A stretch of 64,000 bases of DNA from Furfurilactobacillus entadae (GTDB lineage Bacteria; Bacillota; Bacilli; Lactobacillales; Lactobacillaceae). Location: positions 3,373 to 67,372 of the forward strand of contig NZ_BQXN01000011.1 in the NCBI RefSeq assembly GCF_045862745.1. Reading direction: 5' to 3'. The stretch's first letter is position 1, and each line of letters begins with the position of its first letter. Made by a program: the position numbers and the translations under genes. The notes under the pieces are model-generated. The model was not told where the DNA came from, did not search any database, and worked only from the letters and a program-made list of their open reading frames with translations. Shown here in pieces: positions 47,519 through 55,594 of this stretch.

Positions 47519-47546
47519 GGTTACCTCCCGTAATTGCCTACCGTTA

Positions 47547-47575
47547 AACTTACTGAACATAAGTGCAAAAGTCAA
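47547..47575 (-). promoter_or_regulatory. Promoter of the Cys leader / OppA-type transcript
   Basis: On the minus strand TTGACT (47575-47570) and TAAGTT (47552-47547) are separated by exactly 17 bp. The predicted start near 47540 gives a leader of about 22 nt before the first ATG. Confidence 0.6.
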
Positions 47576-47662
47576 TAAAATTCTTTCCGATCGTTAGCTG
47601 ATCCGCTTCAAAAAAGAAAGCGCTATAATGAATTATATCTTTTTGCCTCAAGGAGTATTCAC

Positions 47663-50092
47663 ATGAAAAATAATCAATTTGCTCGCCTCGACGTCGATTA
47701 TTCGACCGCTCTTACAGAGCTCCAGCACGTGCACTTTTATGACGATGTTATTGCTCATACCCCCACAGGTACATTTGCTTACCGATTACTCTTACGGAAA
47801 GCGTTTCTTGATGTGACAACAGGAAGCGCGTTTGACATTAAACTCGCTGGCTTTCTGGCCACACCAACAATGGATTTAGCGACTTGGCTTGACCAAGAAC
47901 AACCGGTTACCAGTGACGTCTTTTATCGAGTTGCCCTGCAACTTCTCGGGTTTTTAACGCCCGTTGACTTTGATCTTGCTGATCCACTGACCGCCATGAA
48001 CCGCATCCAATTGCCTGTTCACCCAAGCGCCACCACCGACTGGACAAAAGAAGATGTGCTCGCTGCATGGTACTTACTGCTCACCACCCACAACAAGAAC
48101 GGGCAAACTTACCTAGACCAGCTTGCTGTTAACGGCTACTTCGTTCCGTTTTATGATCTTCCTGCATCAGAAAAGCCACTGTTCTTTAACGGAAAGGCCC
48201 AGCCAGTTTTTGATCAGGCAACCCTTATTCGCGAGGTTGTGTACGTGGAAAGTGACGTTGATAGCGATCACGACGGTCATCTTGACCTCCTAAAGGCTGA
48301 AATTATTCGCCCACTGGATACCAATGCTGGTTTAACGGTCCCTGCCCTCTATACCGCAAGTCCTTACAACCAAGGGGTCAACGACGAGGCTGGCGACGCA
48401 CTCATGCACGACATGAACGTGCCGCTAACCCAAAAGCCGGTGTCCACGACAACTGAGGCTGACTTTGCGCCGGTAGCGGCGCCTGATCCACTCCCTGCAC
48501 CACGGAGCGTTGCTGGTCACACGACCGTCGCTGAAGAAACGTTTGGGCGTGAAAAAAGCTATACCCTGAACGATTACTTCTTGGCCCGTGGCTTTGCCGT
48601 CGTTTATGCAGCTGGCATTGGGACCATTGATTCTGACGGGGTTCAAACATGTGGTTCAGAGGAACAAACACAGGCCACAACGGCCGTTATTGAATGGTTA
48701 AACGGCTCACGTAAAGCCTTTACTAACCGTCAGGATAACATCGCCATCACCGCCTGGTGGTGTAATGGCAGCATTGCAATGACCGGCCGCTCTTACCTTG
48801 GGACGTTAGCCACAGCGGCGGCCACGACGGGCGTCAAGGGATTGAAAACGATCATCTCTGAGGCCGCCATTTCTTCATGGTATGACTATTATCGTGAAAA
48901 TGGTTTGGTTGTGGCGCCCGGTGGGTTTCCTGGTGAAGACGCTGACGTCCTCGCGGTGGAAACGTTTAGTCGGATGAAACGTCCCGCTGATTATTACGCC
49001 ATCAAACCATTTTTCGATGCGCAAATGGCCGCAATGGCGACCGCGATGGATCGTGAATCCGGCAATTATAATGCCTTTTGGGATGAACGCAATTATCGAA
49101 AGAACATTGATAACATCACCGCAGACATCGTGATGGTCCACGGCTTAAACGACTGGAACGTCAAACCACGTAACGTTGAGCGTTTATGGGCTGGTTTGCG
49201 TCATGTTCCCGTCGCCAAAAAGCTCATTCTTCATCAAGGCCAACACATCTATATCAACGCCTTTCGGTCCCTCGACTTTACCGACATGATGAACCTCTGG
49301 TTGAGCCACGAACTGTACGGAGTGGATAACGGCGCCGTGGAACAACTCCCAGATGTGTTGATCCAGGATAACCTCACGCCAGAAACCTGGACGCCGGCAA
49401 CCGATTGGGCAAACGAAACCCAGCCTACCCACCGCTATTACTTTGCCAATGACGAACTGAGCGACGTCCCAGCTAATCACGGCGCCCAATCATTCAGTGA
49501 TCAGTTACCCGAAGAAACGTTTGCCCACTACGCCGCTCACAACAGCGCCTGGGAAACGGACTTGCTAACGCCCACTAAGAACGCCCTCGACCAAAATCGG
49601 CTCTTAATGCGCTCCGCACAGCTCAATGAGCTACAAGTCATCGACGGTAACCCCACCGTTCACGTTACCGTGGCGGTTAACCAGCCATTAGGCCTTTTGA
49701 GCTTCCAACTGGTCGATTATGGTGACGCTAAACGCCTCAATGAAACACCCACCACCCTTGATCCTCATGGCCTCGATCTTGGCTTCCACTGGCGTGATGA
49801 TAATCTTCGCGAATTCATGCTGGCGAGCCAAGCGACTCCGTTTAAGATGATTACTAAGGGCCACATCAACCTTCAAAATCGCCGGCACCCATGGCAAAAC
49901 GAAGAACTCAAGCCCAATGAATTTTACGATGTCGACATTGAACTTCAGCCCACCTTCTACCGTGTGCCAGCGGGTCATCAGCTTGGCCTTGTTGTGTATG
50001 CAACTGATTTTGGGATGACAGTTCGTGGCAACCAGGATTTGCGCTACTCCATTGCGTTAGATCATAGTTATGTGGACGTTCCGCTCCACTAG
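47663..50092 (+). CDS. pepX: Xaa-Pro dipeptidyl-peptidase PepX
   Basis: The 809-residue serine peptidase of family S15 is in the usual size range for lactobacilli. The nucleophile Ser lies in GRSYLGT (near residue 377). The domain order is an N-terminal helical domain, the alpha/beta hydrolase core with HGLNDWNV (near 495) and a C-terminal jelly-roll. It releases Xaa-Pro dipeptides in the cytoplasm, as in casein peptide use. The AAGGAG site precedes the ATG at 47663. It is divergent from the Cys-leader transcript and monocistronic, with a strong terminator. Confidence 0.95.
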   Translation: MKNNQFARLDVDYSTALTELQHVHFYDDVIAHTPTGTFAYRLLLRKAFLDVTTGSAFDIKLAGFLATPTMDLATWLDQEQPVTSDVFYRVALQLLGFLTPVDFDLADPLTAMNRIQLPVHPSATTDWTKEDVLAAWYLLLTTHNKNGQTYLDQLAVNGYFVPFYDLPASEKPLFFNGKAQPVFDQATLIREVVYVESDVDSDHDGHLDLLKAEIIRPLDTNAGLTVPALYTASPYNQGVNDEAGDALMHDMNVPLTQKPVSTTTEADFAPVAAPDPLPAPRSVAGHTTVAEETFGREKSYTLNDYFLARGFAVVYAAGIGTIDSDGVQTCGSEEQTQATTAVIEWLNGSRKAFTNRQDNIAITAWWCNGSIAMTGRSYLGTLATAAATTGVKGLKTIISEAAISSWYDYYRENGLVVAPGGFPGEDADVLAVETFSRMKRPADYYAIKPFFDAQMAAMATAMDRESGNYNAFWDERNYRKNIDNITADIVMVHGLNDWNVKPRNVERLWAGLRHVPVAKKLILHQGQHIYINAFRSLDFTDMMNLWLSHELYGVDNGAVEQLPDVLIQDNLTPETWTPATDWANETQPTHRYYFANDELSDVPANHGAQSFSDQLPEETFAHYAAHNSAWETDLLTPTKNALDQNRLLMRSAQLNELQVIDGNPTVHVTVAVNQPLGLLSFQLVDYGDAKRLNETPTTLDPHGLDLGFHWRDDNLREFMLASQATPFKMITKGHINLQNRRHPWQNEELKPNEFYDVDIELQPTFYRVPAGHQLGLVVYATDFGMTVRGNQDLRYSIALDHSYVDVPLH

Positions 50093-50103
50093 CAGCATTT
50101 TTA

Positions 50104-50144
50104 AAAGCACCGGCATTCTCTAAGTTAGAGAATGCCGGTGCTTT
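50104..50144 (+). terminator. Terminator of pepX
   Basis: A perfect 17-bp stem (AAAGCACCGGCATTCTC with its complement) has a 7-nt loop and ends in CTTTACTTTC, 11 bp after the stop. Confidence 0.88.
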
Positions 50145-50153
50145 ACTTTCATC

Positions 50154-50414
50154 TGCTTCTAAACGCAGACCTCTGCTCATCTAAGCAAAAACAGGCACTC
50201 CATGGAAAAATCACCATGAAGCGCCTGTCGTTGCCGATTCTAACCGCGNNNNNNNNNNNNNNNNNNNNNNNNNNNNNNNNNNNNNNNNNNNNNNNNNNNN
50301 NNNNNNNNNNNNNNNNNNNNNNNNNNAACAAAACCAGGCGCCCCATGGAAAAATCACCATGAAGCGCCTGGTTTTGCTTACCTGAGTGGGCCTAAACGCG
50401 CCTTGGCTCGCTCT
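50154..50414 (-). repeat. Hairpin element E5, interrupted by an N gap
   Basis: Two inner hairpins (GGCACTCCATGG and CCATGAAGCGCCTG near 50193-50228, and again at 50330-50370) flank the gap. The shared boxes TTACCTGAG and GCCTAAAC, and the end CGCTCT, are present. This is a duplicated copy like E1/E2, starting about 3 bp after the SDR-like gene stop on the minus strand. Confidence 0.8.
50249..50326. other. Assembly gap (78 N)
   Basis: The run of N is inside hairpin element E5, so its copy number and structure here are unresolved. Confidence 0.99.
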
Positions 50415-50417
50415 GTT

Positions 50418-51119
50418 TTAAAATTCCACGATGCCGTTTACACCGATTAGCTTACCATCCCAATCCGTTGCCTTATGGGCGTCAATTTGTTGAATTAAAT
50501 CAACCGCCACAGAAACCGGTTGGCCGCCCTTTCGTGCCGGACTACTTGCAATTTCGCCTGGTGTCACCGCGCGAAATTGCACCGCACCGGCCAGTTCGTT
50601 TTGGAACAGCACCGTCATGGCATTAACGCTCATCCGCGATAATCGTTGCCCCAATCCCGTTGTTGGCTGTTCCGTCGCAAAGTTTGTGAACGTTGCTAGC
50701 TGATCTGACATACTGATCACCATTCCGTGAGCCGCCTGAAGCCAGGGCAGCATTTGTTGCGTAACCAAGTACGTTCCTAAAACGTTCACGTCAAACGTTT
50801 GTCGTAAACTTTCTGCATCCTCATGGCTGGCTAACACATCGTGGTCATCAAAGATTCCCGCATTATTAATCAGCAGATCCAACTGGCCAAACTGTTGTCC
50901 GACCCATTGAGCTGCCTGCATAACACTTCCCTGATCCAACAAGTCGATCTGAAGCAGCCGTGCTTGCCCACCATTAGCGCGTAAATGGTCGATGGCCTCT
51001 AACCCCCGGTCTAAGTCACGGGTTCCGACCAGCACCAAATCACCGTCTGCAACGTATTTTTCAGCCAATGCGTACCCAATGCCGCGAGTCGCACCGGTAA
51101 TTAACACCGTTTTTGCCAT
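50418..51119 (-). CDS. SDR-fold protein lacking the YxxxK catalytic pair
   Basis: The 233-residue Rossmann protein has the cofactor motif TGATRGIG (residues 7-14) and NNAGIF (about 88). The catalytic Ser position is kept (VISMSDQ). Where a YxxxK is expected before the A-L/M-T helix, the sequence is QRLSRMSVNAMT, so Tyr and Lys appear replaced by Gln and Arg. It may bind a nucleotide without being a typical dehydrogenase. It is the last of four minus-strand genes starting at the DUF805 gene. Confidence 0.8.
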   Translation of the reverse strand: MAKTVLITGATRGIGYALAEKYVADGDLVLVGTRDLDRGLEAIDHLRANGGQARLLQIDLLDQGSVMQAAQWVGQQFGQLDLLINNAGIFDDHDVLASHEDAESLRQTFDVNVLGTYLVTQQMLPWLQAAHGMVISMSDQLATFTNFATEQPTTGLGQRLSRMSVNAMTVLFQNELAGAVQFRAVTPGEIASSPARKGGQPVSVAVDLIQQIDAHKATDWDGKLIGVNGIVEF

Positions 51120-51145
51120 CTAACTTCTCCTTTTATACCCGCTAA

Positions 51146-51472
51146 TTATCCGGCTAAGGCTGCCCAGACAACCAAAACTAATTCCAACAATGCCCGTAAA
51201 CTATGGTTCCGCCAATTAACGGTCCCGTGTTCACCTCTGTCAATTAAGTAATTAATGATCGAAACCACGACACAGCCGGCAAATAGCAACACAACACCTA
51301 ACAACCGGTCACTTTTGAACAGCACCTGACACAAAATCATAATTCCCCCAACCAATAACCACAGTTGGTACTGTTGAGCCGGCCGGCTCGACTTTCGTTG
51401 GGCCGCAACGATCACCCAGATTCCATAGATTGCGATGGCAAAGGTCACTAGAACTGAAAAAAACTTCATCAT
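51146..51472 (-). CDS. Small four-segment membrane protein of unknown function
   Basis: The 108-residue protein has hydrophobic segments near 4-23, 38-52, 58-74 and 92-107, with basic loops between. I do not recognise a family. It lies 19 bp after the orphan binding protein and 26 bp before the SDR-like gene on the same strand, so it is probably co-transcribed. Confidence 0.65.
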   Translation of the reverse strand: MMKFFSVLVTFAIAIYGIWVIVAAQRKSSRPAQQYQLWLLVGGIMILCQVLFKSDRLLGVVLLFAGCVVVSIINYLIDRGEHGTVNWRNHSLRALLELVLVVWAALAG

Positions 51473-51490
51473 GTGTTTAACATCCTCACT

Positions 51491-52456
51491 TTATTTTGTG
51501 GTTAGTATCGTTGAACGATAATCGTTCACTGGTGCAAGGTTTAACCCAGAATTAGTCGTCAATAACCAGTCCCGAACCGCCGTCACCCGTGAATGTTTAA
51601 TCGTGGTTGCGTGCTCAAAATGCGGCAACGCTAGTGCGCTTAAATTATCACCCGGATACCCCAACGAATTAACCAGAACATCTTGGTAACTCATCGTATC
51701 AGGGTGCGCATTAATGTAATCCACTGCTTGATTATAGGCCGTTATAAACGCCTTGACGGCAGCCGCGTGCTTGGTCAACATCTGTTGTGAAAAGATGATC
51801 CCCGTATCCGCCTGCCCCGCCGTTGTTTGGGCAATCGTTCGTGCGCCATCACGGCGGCTGCGACTTGCATTGGGATCCGTTAACGTTACCGCTCCCGCCG
51901 TTTGGTTTGTCAACGCGGTCATTAATTCCGTTTCACTTCCGGCCGTCTTAATGGCCACCGTCTTCGCGTTGACCTTTTGCTCATCTAGCAATTCACTCAG
52001 TGCGTAAGCCTGTGTCGAATTAGCCAGGGTTCCGACCGTTGCGTGCTTTAAGTCTGTCAATTTGGTGACCGTATCTGTTGTGGTCATCACCGCCACATAA
52101 TTGGTTGCTGAGGCGACCACCTTTCCTGTGGGTGACGTGCCGCTTGTGGTCATGAATTCTGGCAGACCGCTGATCGCCCCGTTAAATTGGCCCGTGTTCA
52201 CACCACTGACACGGTCGGCTGGTTGCGCTACGTTTGTTAAGTTCACCCGCAAATGCTGCGCCCCAAAGTAGCCCTGAGTCTCAGCAACGTAAACCGGCAA
52301 GGCATCAATGGATGGTCCCACCGCAAAATTTAGGTTGGTTTGCCTTGGTGATGCCGTTGTGGCTGACGGTTTCTGGTGATTACCGCGAGCCGTTAGCCCC
52401 AGTAAACCGACGCAAAGACTAATGCCAACAACAACCCACCGACTAACCTTGTTCAT
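51491..52456 (-). CDS. NMT1/SsuA-type solute-binding protein with a lost lipobox Cys
   Basis: The protein is 321 residues from the ATG at 52456 (GGAGG 9 nt upstream). It has a signal segment followed by a family-9/NMT1-like binding fold (NFAVGPSIDALPVYVAETQG near residue 42, in part, then GQFNGAISGLPE). Relatives bind sulfonates, nitrate-like anions or thiamine precursors. The expected lipobox reads GLTARGN, where lipoproteins have LTACGN; the CGC codon is one base from TGC. No permease or ATPase is adjacent. It overlaps the DUF805 gene end by 14 bp. Confidence 0.8.
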   Translation of the reverse strand: MNKVSRWVVVGISLCVGLLGLTARGNHQKPSATTASPRQTNLNFAVGPSIDALPVYVAETQGYFGAQHLRVNLTNVAQPADRVSGVNTGQFNGAISGLPEFMTTSGTSPTGKVVASATNYVAVMTTTDTVTKLTDLKHATVGTLANSTQAYALSELLDEQKVNAKTVAIKTAGSETELMTALTNQTAGAVTLTDPNASRSRRDGARTIAQTTAGQADTGIIFSQQMLTKHAAAVKAFITAYNQAVDYINAHPDTMSYQDVLVNSLGYPGDNLSALALPHFEHATTIKHSRVTAVRDWLLTTNSGLNLAPVNDYRSTILTTK

Positions 52457-53378
52457 CGTGGGGGGCCTCCACTGTGGTCTTCGTCGGATAAAACACTTCA
52501 ACGGATGGTTGCTCAACCACTGGCTTCAAAACACCACCGTCAGCCCGTGGATACGTTTGTTGATCCGCTTTAGCGGGTAAAATCGCCAGCAATGTCACGA
52601 TCAGTTGCCCGATGCTCCCCGTTAAAATCAGGGCGGACCACCAACCACTCAGCGCCTGATCATGTAACCGGCGTGCCGTTAACGATAAAATCGGAATTAA
52701 TAATGATAAATACACAATGCCCGCTAATCCAATTAAACTACCCGCTGTTGCATTATCAAGGCTTGTTCCACCAGCTGCTTGCACCGCAAACCCACGGGCC
52801 ATCATCCAGAACACGCCAACGACAAGCCACACTGCACCATAGGCAACGGAAAAAATCATCCAGGCCAGTCGCGACCACAGATAGTTGCCCCGTGACGTCG
52901 TCTGTTTGAAGTTGAAAAAGTTATGCCACATCATGCTAAACGCGTTTGCAAGAATCCCGTGCACGTATCCGTTTCGATCCACAACGGCCGGCACTGGCTC
53001 ACCATCTGGTGACATCATCTGATACCATGGCGCCCGTGAATCTTTGGTCGCCTCCGGTAATGCATGCAAAACGATCATGTGAACGCCTGGCAGCACCATC
53101 AACCACTGGTAACGACCCGGCAGATTAATGCTGTGTAACCGACGAACCGACATGCTTAGGTACGGTAAAAATTGGGCGATGTAAAAAAGGTCTAATACTA
53201 GTCGTAACGGCACCGCCACTGTGTTGCTCAAACTAAATCCGGCAGATAACACCGTTGCCATCACGATGGTCATCACCACCATGCCAATCATGGCTGCCCA
53301 AAAGTCACGTCGCCGTGTCTTGCCATGATAATTAAAGGTTTCCCGCCAACTGGCCGCATAATTTGCCCAGACATTCAT
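52443..53378 (-). CDS. Membrane protein with two DUF805 domains
   Basis: The protein is 311 residues from the ATG at 53378 (AAAGGG upstream). DUF805-like features occur twice: YHGKTRRRDFWAAM with VRRLHSINLPGRYQW in the first half, then FKQTTSRGNYLWSRLAW with TARRLHDQALSGWWSA in the second. Each carries about four membrane segments. The family's function is unknown. It heads the four-gene row to 50418. Confidence 0.82.
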   Translation of the reverse strand: MNVWANYAASWRETFNYHGKTRRRDFWAAMIGMVVMTIVMATVLSAGFSLSNTVAVPLRLVLDLFYIAQFLPYLSMSVRRLHSINLPGRYQWLMVLPGVHMIVLHALPEATKDSRAPWYQMMSPDGEPVPAVVDRNGYVHGILANAFSMMWHNFFNFKQTTSRGNYLWSRLAWMIFSVAYGAVWLVVGVFWMMARGFAVQAAGGTSLDNATAGSLIGLAGIVYLSLLIPILSLTARRLHDQALSGWWSALILTGSIGQLIVTLLAILPAKADQQTYPRADGGVLKPVVEQPSVEVFYPTKTTVEAPHDEQG

Positions 53379-53537
53379 GTCCGCACACCCTTTCCTCACT
53401 AATGAATAGCTTTATTTTAGCGGAGTTAGTTGCAGATTGCACAATTATTCCCCGAAATGTCACGTTTTTCCCTCAAAACGCGGCAGTCGTTTAAAAACGT
53501 GATAAACTAATATCATTACACGAAGGAGGCTGACCCC

Positions 53538-54449
53538 ATGAAACAAGGAACCACCATCATGACGCTCGATAACGGGTATCACTTATGGACAAACACACAG
53601 GGCACTGGCGACATTCACTTACTATGTCTGCACGGAGGCCCTGGTGGGACCCACGAATACTGGGAAAACTTTGCCGAAGAACTCGGTAAGCAAGGCCTAA
53701 ATGTGACCGTTCACATGTACGATCAACTTGGGTCATTTTATTCAGACCAACCTGACTATTCAGATAAAACAACTTCTGACAAATACTTAACCTATGAGTA
53801 CTTCTTGGAAGAAGTTGAAGAAGTTCGGCAAAAGCTTGGCATCGACAACTTTTACTTGATCGGTCAAAGTTGGGGTGGCTTGCTTGTTCAAGAATACGCC
53901 GCCAAATACGGTGACCACTTGAAGGGTGCCATCATTTCATCCATGGTTGATGAGATTGACGAATACGTGACTAACATCAACAAGGTTCGTGAAGACGCCT
54001 TACCAGCAGAAGAAGTGGCCTTCATGAAGGAATGTGAAGCCAAGAACGACTACGATAACGATCGTTACCAAGCCGATGTGGACGTCTTAAACGACGGCTA
54101 CGTAGACCGGAAGAAGCCAGCGGCCATTGCGCACCTGATTTCAACCATGGCAACCCCCGTTTACAACGTTTTCCAGGGTGATAACGAATTTGTCATCACC
54201 GGTAAGCTGAAGGACTGGCACTTCCGTGATCACTTAAAGGACATCACGGTGCCAACGTTAATTACGTTTGGTGAACATGAAACCATGCCCGTTGAGACCG
54301 CGAAAACCATGCAGAAGTTGATTCCGCATGCCCGCCTGGAAACAACGCCAGATGGTGGCCACCACCACATGATCGATAATGCTCCCGTTTACTTTGATCA
54401 CCTGGCTAAGTTCATTAAGGACGTTGAAAACGACAGCTTTAATGACTAA
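53538..54449 (+). CDS. pip: Proline iminopeptidase
   Basis: The 303-residue alpha/beta hydrolase of family S33 has HGGPGGTHEYW (near residue 32, oxyanion hole), the nucleophile Ser in IGQSWGGLLVQ (near 113) and the catalytic His in DGGHHHMID near the end. It removes N-terminal Pro from peptides, complementing PepX. AAGGAGG lies 10 nt before the ATG. It is monocistronic with its own terminator. Confidence 0.9.
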   Translation: MKQGTTIMTLDNGYHLWTNTQGTGDIHLLCLHGGPGGTHEYWENFAEELGKQGLNVTVHMYDQLGSFYSDQPDYSDKTTSDKYLTYEYFLEEVEEVRQKLGIDNFYLIGQSWGGLLVQEYAAKYGDHLKGAIISSMVDEIDEYVTNINKVREDALPAEEVAFMKECEAKNDYDNDRYQADVDVLNDGYVDRKKPAAIAHLISTMATPVYNVFQGDNEFVITGKLKDWHFRDHLKDITVPTLITFGEHETMPVETAKTMQKLIPHARLETTPDGGHHHMIDNAPVYFDHLAKFIKDVENDSFND

Positions 54450-54475
54450 CCATCCACATGATTAAATGAATCGCC

Positions 54476-54517
54476 AAAAGACTAACCGCCAGCATGACTG
54501 GCAGTTAGTCTTTTTTT
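54476..54517 (+). terminator. Terminator of the proline iminopeptidase gene
   Basis: GACTAACcGCCAG pairs with CTGGCAGTTAGTC, followed by seven T (54511-54517). Confidence 0.9.
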
Positions 54518-54574
54518 ACGCCGCTAACAGTGTGTTACGATAGAATGAGCACTTTTATAAAGGGGAGATTTTTC

Positions 54575-55513
54575 ATGCTAGCCATTACGATTGCCATCGC
54601 GATTGGGATTGCCCTACCGATGGAGACCGCCATTAATTCACGGTTACAAGGGGTCTTAAAGTCACCGTACTTCGCGTCCTTCATGTCATTTTTCATGGGG
54701 ACCATTTTACTCACGATCCTGTTGCGTATAACAGGTCATTCACTCATCATTGCACCACACTTTATTGCTAGCCAACCATGGTGGATCTGGCTTGGCGGGG
54801 TGTTAGCGGTTGTTTATCTAACCGGAAACATCCTCCTGTTCCCAAAACTTGGGGGCATCCAAACCGTCCTCATGCCAATTCTCGGAGAAATTTTGATGGG
54901 GTTGCTCATTGACGGCTTCGGTTGGTTTGCCAGCACCCGCTACCCAATCACGTGGCTCCGGTTGGTCGGGGCCCTGTTAATGATTTCCGGCATCGTTTGC
55001 GCCGTTGTGTTACCCGATCGAAGTCGGAAAAGCACGTATCAACGGTCAGCGGACCATCCCAATCGTGGTCGCGGTGCTTGGCAACTACTAGGCATCGTTT
55101 TTGGGGGCTTTGCAGCGTGTCAGACAGCCGTTAACGGTCATCTTGGATATTTACTCCACTCTCCCATTCAGGGCGCTTACGTGAGCTTTCTGATTGGAAC
55201 GGTGCTATTACTCATCACCGTGCTCATTCAAAATCACGGGCTTCGGCTCCCGGTCGGTGCAATTTCACGCCACCCATGGTGGATCTGGTTTGGTGGGTTC
55301 ATTGGGGCCCTCTTTGTTCTTGGAAACGTCTACCTGGTGCCCATCATCGGAACCGGTTTAACCGTGGTCATCGTTTTGTTTGGCCAAATCATTGGGGGGC
55401 TTGTGGTTGATCAGTTTGGTCTGTTCGGTGCCAAACGTAATCCGATCGTCTTTCTCCAAATTGTGGGGCTCCTGATCATGATCGTTGGTGTCTTGTTGAT
55501 CAAAATATTCTAA
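54575..55513 (+). CDS. DMT-superfamily protein of the DUF606/YdcZ type, duplicated
   Basis: The protein is 312 residues from the ATG at 54575 (AAAGGGGAG upstream). Two halves each resemble a DUF606 unit: PMETAINSRLQG, then SQPWWIWLGGVLAVVYLTGN; and GGFAACQTAVNGHLG, then SRHPWWIWFGGFIGALFVLG. Each half has about five membrane segments. Duplicated DUF606 proteins are members of the drug/metabolite transporter superfamily. The substrate is unknown. Confidence 0.85.
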   Translation: MLAITIAIAIGIALPMETAINSRLQGVLKSPYFASFMSFFMGTILLTILLRITGHSLIIAPHFIASQPWWIWLGGVLAVVYLTGNILLFPKLGGIQTVLMPILGEILMGLLIDGFGWFASTRYPITWLRLVGALLMISGIVCAVVLPDRSRKSTYQRSADHPNRGRGAWQLLGIVFGGFAACQTAVNGHLGYLLHSPIQGAYVSFLIGTVLLLITVLIQNHGLRLPVGAISRHPWWIWFGGFIGALFVLGNVYLVPIIGTGLTVVIVLFGQIIGGLVVDQFGLFGAKRNPIVFLQIVGLLIMIVGVLLIKIF

Positions 55514-55520
55514 CTAAATT

Positions 55521-55588
55521 AAAAAAGCTGTCATCAAGGACCGTTAGCGGCGATTCGCCACTAACGCCATCTTGATGACAGCTTTTTT
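55521..55588. terminator. Bidirectional terminator between the DMT gene and recQ
   Basis: AAAAAAGCTGTCATCAAGG pairs with its complement ending GCTTTTTT, with an inner CGTTAG/CTAACG stem. It has T-runs in both directions between convergent genes. Confidence 0.92.
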
Positions 55589-55594
55589 GATTGA

